The notes beneath the pieces were generated by a model. That model had not been told where the DNA came from, made no database searches, and saw only the letters and a list, made by a program, of their open reading frames with translations. Of a stretch of 64,000 bases of DNA, positions 56,805 to 64,000 are shown piece after piece. Each line of letters opens with the position of its first letter. The first letter of the stretch is position 1. A program made the translations under genes and the position numbers. Source of the stretch: Collybiopsis luxurians FD-317 M1 (taxonomy: Eukaryota > Basidiomycota > Agaricomycetes > Agaricales > Omphalotaceae); assembly GCA_000827265.1 (NCBI GenBank), contig KN834798.1, positions 248,626 through 312,625 of the forward strand, in the 5' to 3' direction.

Positions 56805-59800
56805 CTACATCGGAGCCTGTGCCATTCCCTGTGGGCGAAGACCTGCTTGGTCTTCATAGTCTGGGCCCTGGTAATCTTCGAATTGTAGGGCCGTGGCAAA
56901 GGTTCCATCCGAAACCAACTCTAGTCCTGCAATGGAAGCACCGCTTGAGTCAAGAGACCATAAAGAGATCGCTAGCGTATTCGTTGTATTGCGGAGAAGA
57001 ATCCTGGAACCCAAAGGTTGAGATGTGGAATTCTAACTGGGAGAGAATGCTTACCCAGCAGGAAGAACGAAAAGCGTTTGAGGTCTATAGAGTATGAGAG
57101 AATCTCGAAATATTCTCAAAGACAGGGACTTGTACCCGATATTATTCACGTATTTCCCTATCTGCCAGCCGTTCAAGTAAATCTGAGATCTGAAATTGGA
57201 CGTAATGGCGCTCGGTGTAAAGGACAGTCTGACAGGAACATCGAAACCTTGTGGGATATTCTGAGTAATGATTAGTGCAAAAACTGTAAAGAAAGCCCCG
57301 AGAATAGTACCAGGTCGAAGGTCGTACGATAGAAGTTGATACCGGCCCGCGATAGACCTCTGAAAGGGCTTCCTGTAGCCCAAGTTTCATCCGGGAACCC
57401 AGGAAGATGTGCTCCAATTCGTTCGGCGTACAGGCCGCCCTCGTTCAGATACCCACGGAAGGTATCTGGGGTTCCCGAGGCCCCTCCCTGTAAGTATGTT
57501 AGAAGGACGACTATACGACTATACGATGCTCTAGAGCGACCTACCTGATTGCCCTGTAGTTTCCAGGAAGAGAATGTGGTATTGCTTCCGATTAGAGAAT
57601 ATCCTCGAATGCCTCGGGGCTCCTTGCCGCTATTCGCTTCGAACGTAGGTATGAATGATTAGGTTATCTCGGAGACCAGCAGGTATTGACATACTACTCG
57701 TCTCTGTAATTCTGGAATCTGATTCAGTATATGCTCGCAAGGTATTAAAACGATTCGTTTGTTACCCCATGTTTTCTAGCTTCTTCGTCAAGACGACGCG
57801 AAAGAAGAAGCAATGGAGACATACCTTGTACAACAACAACTACGTTCTCAGCTTTAGCTTTCAATGCGCCCTTTGGAAAAGTCCAAACATTGCTCGAAAG
57901 ACTAACAGTGGAGTTGCCTTGACTAGATCCAAGGAATACTCCGTTTAAAAATGCAGAATATCCGCCCGCGAAACCATATTGGACGGTCAGATTGACCCCA
58001 GTTTCTGCTCCTGTGGCGTTGAAACGACCTCGGAATATGAGATTGCCTCCGTAGAATCTGCAAGGCGAGGTAAAAGAGTGCATTTCTATTCAAAAAAAGG
58101 AAAGTCTACCCGTATTGCTGAGCGTAAAGAACTTGGCTTCCAGCCAAAGGCGGGAGATTGGTATACTGCATCGAATTGGTGAGTCTCAGAGCTTCTCATC
58201 GCATCACCAGAGCAGCATATAATCGTACATTCGTCTGTGTCAGATCAGCCAATGTGAAATTAGAGTCGTCAAAGTTTGGGTCAATTTCGGGCAGGCTAGA
58301 AAAGTATCGGATGAGGAAATCGACAAACGCAACTGTATTCTACACTTGCCTTCCGGAGACCTTCCAGCTTAGATTTTCTAGAGAAGGAAAATTAACCGTG
58401 GGGTTTACAACAGAAATACTTCCCGTCAAGGTTCCATGGGAGCTTCTGGTTACTGAAACGCCAACGCCATTCCATGTTAGACTAGTTACTGCAGCAGGAG
58501 CGATAAATTCAATAGCTGTGGTCCCATTGAGATCTCCGGTCTGTATGAGGCATTGAAATCACCTCGTAACTAATTTACGCGATTTGACTGCACTCACCAA
58601 AGAGAGTGTGTCGCCGGAAATGCTAGCATTCCTAATCACATACGGTCCACCGACAAGGACACTACGGACGGAGGAGTAGATACATCACTATACGGTTCAG
58701 GAAATAGAAGCAGGAACCTACGTTTCATTACTTCCTACCGAGAAGTAGTTGTTGAAAGTACTGCTACCCGGTACGACGGGTGCGTTCCATTGGTCCGCGG
58801 TAGTCTTGTCCATGATGATCACCACAAGCTTGGAACTGCCAAGCTCAACGGTCGCAAACTGCAATCCACCAAGGGTGTACTGAAGGGTAAGTGTTGCATT
58901 GGAGAAGGTTGACTTGGTATTTGGCGCATCATCCAAGTTTACTGTAGGCTCAGAGTTGAATAGGAAAGCTGTTTCTCCTGTCTGGGTTGATTCAGCGTAG
59001 AGGATGATGTAGTCTGTGCTATCGATGCTGTGGTGATGAAGTCAGAGAAAAATAGACATGCAAAGTGAATGATAATTTCTCACGTCGACCATGTCATAAT
59101 TCTGCCCATCGAAATACTTCAGTATCCGACAGCGAATCTCTTAGGAGAGCACACCCACTCCGCAGTTGAATACAAAATAGCAGTCTCATTGGCCCCAAAT
59201 ACATAATCCGTCACCAGAATCTTGCTTTCACGACCATTAAAAGTAATTTCCCCTCCTAACTGTGGAATGGTCAGCGTTCCTCGCGACGTATTTACTGTCA
59301 ACCGCGTAGTGGTCAAAGCTGTAGATCTGAAGTTTGCTTGGTCAGCAATTTTCCGAAGTCTGGCCGACGGCCCGACAAAGGCAAATGAACTCTCACGGCG
59401 ATGTTTGCTGGCGGAGGAAGTAGAAACCTGCTCCGGTTTCTAGGTTTCGAAGCTCGGACGTATGAATGAGCGCAGAGGTTGTGTAGTTGGTTCCATTACC
59501 AAGGAGAGGAGCGTTGAACAAATCCCGGGAGACCCGGAGGAAGAGTCCTGCACGGTTGATACGTCCAACGTGAACGTGAGAGGAGTATGAATCTGGACGT
59601 ACCTTGGAGTCTCATCTCGTTCATTTTTGGACCGGCGACTCGATTTTCATTGATACCTGTCTCACAGTCAGATCGACACGTGAGGTCGCAGGATCAAGCC
59701 CTTTTACCTCCTCCATAATCGTATGAAGTATATGACACAGGCGCGGCTGTCTGGCCCCAATTGGTACCACCATATAGCACTGAGCAAAGCTCAAACTTGA

Positions 59801-61355
59801 GCAAAGTAATCATGAATTATAAGATTGGAACAGCTGCTCACTATAAATATCTGGCAAACGTAGGGTTAGATAGCTAGGGGATTATAAGTCCCGGAGACTC
59901 ACTGAAAATTTTGGCAGTTTGAGCACTGGCAGATATCTGTGAGGAGATCCGAGCTCAGAACAGAGACTAAAGCGTACTACGCATCTTTGTAAAATACGTC
60001 CTCTACGAGGATCGGTCAGTAACTCCTCCAAAATCAAGCCATTGAGGTCCTACATACCATAGTCAGCGGTAGTCAAGTCTGTTGAATACTTTTCATATCC
60101 CGTGCCGCCTAGGGGCTCAGAACCCCATTCCAAGAGGAAACCTCCTCCAAACTTCATCAGTTGTAGCATTGTAACGTCGGTTCGTCAAGGTAGACACTAA
60201 CCTCTGCGAGACACAGCGGGTTGCTAAACGCGACCGCTTCGTGGAAAGAATAGTACACCGATTGGACTTGCGCCCAACTGTTGCTCCCCTGAGGATAGGA
60301 ATCGCCACTACAACCTATTAAGAACGCTGAAAAGCAAAGAGACAATCTAAGAAGGTGCACCAGTAAATATTGACTTGACCAGGTCCGGGCAGGTCTGGCG
60401 AAAAGTTGCTGTACATTTACAAGAATAAGAGAATCTCTTTGAAGACAAAACTTCAATTAGTGCGTACCCATTCTCCCCACTGTGTTGATCGTTATGAGTT
60501 ATTGCTGTAGGACGAGTTTCGCAAAACGTTCGAAAACAATGAGAAGGCGTTGTGCTTACGGACGACAATCCCGTTAGTTCGATAAGTGTCGATGACAGCT
60601 TGCATATAAGGGCTATGGTCTCCGCCTGCACTGAATTCATTTTCCGCTTGAACCAGAATGACTACGATACGCCAAAGTAAACCAACAGTCTCCTTTAAAC
60701 AGAAGGGTGAGTGCGCTTACTAGGTCCACCCTCCGTAACCTGATTTTTGGCGATGAGACTAGCAATAGTGTTTAGATACGGCGTCCAGGCAGCAGTGTAG
60801 TTGACATTGTCAGTTCGAAGACTCCCTGCGATATTCCCTACCCATCCAGGAAATCCACCTCCCGTAGTTTCCCCATCTTCGGATTTTTCTTAATTATAGA
60901 TATTGCGTTTTCTCCTGCCAAAATCACGCACTTATGTACGGTCCAGGTCTAGCTATCAACCACAGCCCGGCATCTTTCACAGAGTCGATGTAAAGCTGTA
61001 GATCACGGTAAGTATTGACTTGGAAATCCCCTTGACCGTCATTGGTATCGGGAGTAGGATAGTGAAGAGCCCAGCTAAAGTACGAGGAAACAGTATTGAA
61101 TCCATTTGCTTTGACTTTCTGGAAAAGGTCGGACCAAAGTCGAGGATCGCCAGGCAAACGCCATGGATGAATCTCGGCTGAAAGTATGAATACTCGTTGT
61201 CCGAAAATTGAGAGGGACTGAGGATCCCAAGTTACCGCGTCCGTCAAGCCTGTACTGTTTCGACGCGAGAGTACAGTGCTACCCACGTCATGATTCGCCC
61301 ACGACGTGGAAAAGAATAAGAGAGGGGCACTCAGTATCTTGAGCAGTGTTTTCAT
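56805..61355 (-). CDS. GH35 beta-galactosidase, secreted (copy 2)
   Basis: Start [20 protein letters not shown] (signal peptide) at 61355. The catalytic domain shows [106 protein letters not shown] with the acid/base Glu, [15 protein letters not shown] joined to FGGGF (nucleophile Glu in AE-F), and YGGTNWGQ. The following beta-domains include [11 protein letters not shown] (near 59160), [40 protein letters not shown] and, at the end, [20 protein letters not shown]. The stop is at 56805-56807. More than 15 introns are required. Length and domain order fit fungal LacA-type enzymes of about 1,000 residues. No frame break was noticed. Confidence 0.85.
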
Positions 61356-61603
61356 GGCTGATGTCCATAAATTTTGGAGAGATGTACACTTTTTATACGC
61401 ATGGACGTTCCACCTGACGAAGTGCAGCGGGTCAAGGCAGAGAAGCAAACGGTCCGCTATCAGGAACGGAAGGAACATGTGCACCTGCGTCCAAGCTCTC
61501 TGCCGCGTCATGATATTTTGAGACGAGAGTAAAAAGTTAAATCATATTGAAACAACTTGGAGAATAATACACAGTAATACAGCATCCGACTTGTTGGAAG
61601 ATA

Positions 61604-62398
61604 TTACGATTTTCCCATGGATGGAAAAAATCGGACACCCTCGCCTTCAGCAATCCCAATAATTTGTGCTCGGTTCGTCTTGGATAATATCGAAATTGCT
61701 TGTCGGAGAAGGGTAACAGGTATTCCGGATAACGGTGACTCAACCGGAGGGTCAGTAATTTCATAAAAAGTCAGAATCGTGTTCAGTTGTCCAGTTGAAG
61801 TGGCCTGGATGAAACAGATGGATGAGTTGGAGAGCAGGTGCTGAGCAGTATAAACAGCGCACCCATTCATGGAGAACCTCAGCCCATTCTTCGGGTAAAC
61901 GCCAATAAATGAGTACAGATCTATCTTGTTTGGGAGGGTCATAAGCGGCGAGTTTTTGAGACACCATTTGCCCAAGAATATAGGAAAGATACGAAGGAAG
62001 AAGCTTGCCTGAATCAAAAGGGAATCAATCACTAATTCACAGATAACGCAACCAGCAATGACGCACGATTTATACGCTCATTTCGGAGCACTTCGTCCCA
62101 ATCGTTCCCTGGAGCTTCACAGTCTTGCACCTTGATCGTGAACAGCTTCCTGTGCCTTGCATACTTGAGAATTATCTGTATCCAGTGTTCGGTGGCAGTC
62201 GAAAGGCTTGCTGCATGCACCTGCTGCCTGGCTCTTGAGGTTCAGCATTCCAGAGTAAGATACAGGATGTGACTGACGTGAAGAAGGGCGGGGCAGAATG
62301 TATGGAAGGAAGAAGAAAACCTGGAGGAAATTGAGCGGTTTAAGACAGATGATAGATTTGGGCTCACCCGTGGTGGTAGTATGAGTCGAAAGAGCCAT
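61604..62398 (-). CDS. VPS25: ESCRT-II subunit VPS25
   Basis: Vps25 is the two-winged-helix subunit that links ESCRT-II to ESCRT-III at endosomes. Start at 62398; exon 1 (62368-62398) encodes MALSTHTTTT and half of a glycine codon. The next exon gives LLPSIHSAPPFFTS, the PPFF(T) motif by which Vps25 binds Vps22/Vps36. Then come TEHWIQIILKYAR, APGNDWDEVLRNERIN, KLLPSYLSYILGQMVSQKLA, SVLIYWRLPEEWAEVLHEW, NTILTFYEITDPPVESPLSG and LRQAISILSKTNRAQIIGIA, ending GEGVRFFPSMGKS with stop at 61604. Exon joins all keep frame. The gene follows the hybrid histidine kinase on the same strand. Confidence 0.9.
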
Positions 62399-62651
62399 CA
62401 CATGATCTTGTCCACCGTATCGATTCTTCAGTTCTTCAAGGCCTCATTGAACAGTGCAAGGCGACAACAGCAGCAACATACCAGAGATATCATCATGTCG
62501 ATTATCTCCACTTTTGACCGCGCCATCATTATCTACGACAATTATAAACTTACAATGCAACGAAGTAGATATACCAAATTGTCTAGTCATACAGTGATAT
62601 ATAAATGCATAGATGCTAAGATTAAATGGGAACGTAAATGGTCTGTAAATC

Positions 62652-64000
62652 TACGACAGTTTTCTTCTGTCATCTGCGAGCTGTAGCATACTCCGGAGGC
62701 TGCGCTCCAAAACAGGTTTTGTGAGGACACTGCAAGGAAAGACATAAATGAAAGCCGGTAAATGATCATTATAACTACTCACTGATCGACACCTGCATCG
62801 AGGTACTCTTTCTGGTCCGACACCAGGGCGTTCCCTGTGACACCGACCACAAAGTCATGCCTTCCTAGATCTCTCAACTTTGCGATCGCTTTCAGCCCAG
62901 ATAACACTGGCATCTGGTTATCTAAAAAGATGATGTGAAATCTATATTGCGCGGTGCGCTCGGAAATTGAGCAGGACAAGCTGTCCTTGCCGTCCGGGTC
63001 TGGATCAAGTAAAATTTTCAAAGCCAGGTCACCTGGGAGGGAAAAGTTTAGTAATGCAACATCTCGTTCAAAGATTTTCATCGCTTTACCGTTTTCCGCT
63101 GTCGTCACTATGCATCCCATCCGTTCCAACATCCGCCTCATCAGTGTCCGCGTCAAAGCATCATCGTCAACTACAAGCACATTCAGCGGCTGATTGAAAA
63201 GCGGTGTGGAGGATGAGGAAGATGGAAGAGTCTTATTTGCCAACGGAGAAGGTAGGTGTGCTGTTGGCGGCGCTGAACCAGCCGATGATGATGATTGATC
63301 GAAGGGTAATATATTCGGACTTGGGAGAGGTACATGAGTTGGTCTGAACGAATTGCGCTCAGTTGTTTTCCCGGTTCTGGAAGCAGAACCATCTCGCGTG
63401 AGGGATTTGTCAGAACGAAGGGATTCTTCTCGGGTTAGGCAAGGCATGGGGATATCGCTCCCTGTTGAGCGGTCTCCAATCATTCTTGTTGGAATAGGAG
63501 AATGTGAATCATAATTTGCCAGGTTGAGCTCAACGCTACCACCTGAGAGAAGTTCAGTATTTGTCCATTCATTTTCAATTGAATCCTACCCTGATCCATC
63601 AAGCCGTGCAAAGCACGTTTTGAACGCAGGGACGGCGGGGGAGCCTGCGTCGTGCGTGCGGCAGCGTCGACAGCATCGATGACACTGTGATCCGAATTTC
63701 GGCGATGAGGAGAATGTAGCAACTGGTGAAGCGTATTCGACGATACGTTTCGGGCTGGAGAAGATAAGATACTGTTAGTTTCTGCAGCTAACATAGCTTT
63801 TCCTCCGATTCCTAGTGGTAACTCGACCTACGGGAATGAGCACTCGCTTATAACTAGTCAAAGATCAAATTCAACATACCCAAAATGTTGAACCTTCACC
63901 GACTTTTGAGCGGACTCCGAGGCGACCTCCACTGAGCTTGACGATCAACCGAACAAGGGCAAGCCCCAACCCAGTGCCTTTGCCACCTTGTTGACGACCC
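62652..64000 (-). CDS. hybrid histidine kinase, C-terminal part (runs off the window)
   Basis: The visible exons are 63880-64000, 63590-63827, 63543 as an intron edge with 62783-63542 as the next exon, and 62652-62729. The first carries the G2 box of the ATP-binding domain, [20 protein letters not shown], and [14 protein letters not shown] serine/proline-rich linker follows, and then the receiver domain: [16 protein letters not shown] with the acidic pocket, the phospho-acceptor Asp in [24 protein letters not shown] with the conserved Thr, and after the last intron [12 protein letters not shown] with the conserved Lys. Stop TAG at 62652-62654. The sensor and dimerisation domains lie beyond 64000. 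Such kinases usually feed a phosphorelay through Ypd1. Confidence 0.88.

Overview
The window reads as nuclear DNA of an agaricomycete (mushroom-forming basidiomycete). Almost every recognisable gene is cut by several 45-60 nt introns with GT..AG ends and a CTNA(C/T) branch site. Families typical of that class are present (DUF6533 membrane proteins, a seven-helix family of unknown function, an F-box-type protein, GH35 beta-galactosidases), and there is a nuclear tRNA with an intron. A 502-base assembly gap (N) lies at 21730-22231.

Layout. 0.8-2.5 kb: a DUF6533 gene. 3.6-6.7 kb: first copy (R1) of a repeat unit. 6.8-9.3 kb: an intact 4-coumarate:CoA-ligase-like gene (-). 9.8-18.1 kb: a damaged zone. 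A 5-oxoprolinase gene is broken into an N-terminal piece (17.5-18.06 kb), a central piece (11.6-13.7 kb) and a second decayed copy of a short stretch (9.8-10.3 kb). Between and inside the pieces lie a truncated lipase, an intact epoxide hydrolase, an F-box-type gene with a stop codon and a damaged AAA-ATPase-like gene. 18.8-41.7 kb: a segmental duplication array with two seven-helix genes, two more DUF6533 genes and three more repeat units (R2, R3, R4). R2 is split by a DNA transposon with ~300 bp terminal inverted repeats and a perfect 9-bp target duplication. 43.2-48.4 kb: housekeeping-like and unusual genes (RING finger, tRNA-Arg, DEK_C/HIRIP3-like chromatin protein, P-loop NTPase). 48.4-61.4 kb: two secreted GH35 beta-galactosidases in tandem, the remnant of a third, and a GFA/CENP-V-type zinc protein between them. 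61.6-64 kb: ESCRT-II subunit VPS25 and the 3' part of a hybrid histidine kinase that runs off the window.

The main unexplained system is the repeat unit R. In all four copies it carries an intact four-exon gene for a ~76-79 residue protein: a basic, charged helix followed by one C-terminal hydrophobic segment, as in a tail-anchored membrane protein. Intron positions, reading frame and both ends are kept although the rest of the unit has drifted. The copies also share a core-promoter-like box 62-68 nt before the ATG. Further upstream, all four share CACGTG and TGA(G/C)TCA at fixed spacing, and three of the four add ATTGCGCAAT. I do not recognise the protein. All gene models come from manual reading of splice sites and family resemblance; no search was run.
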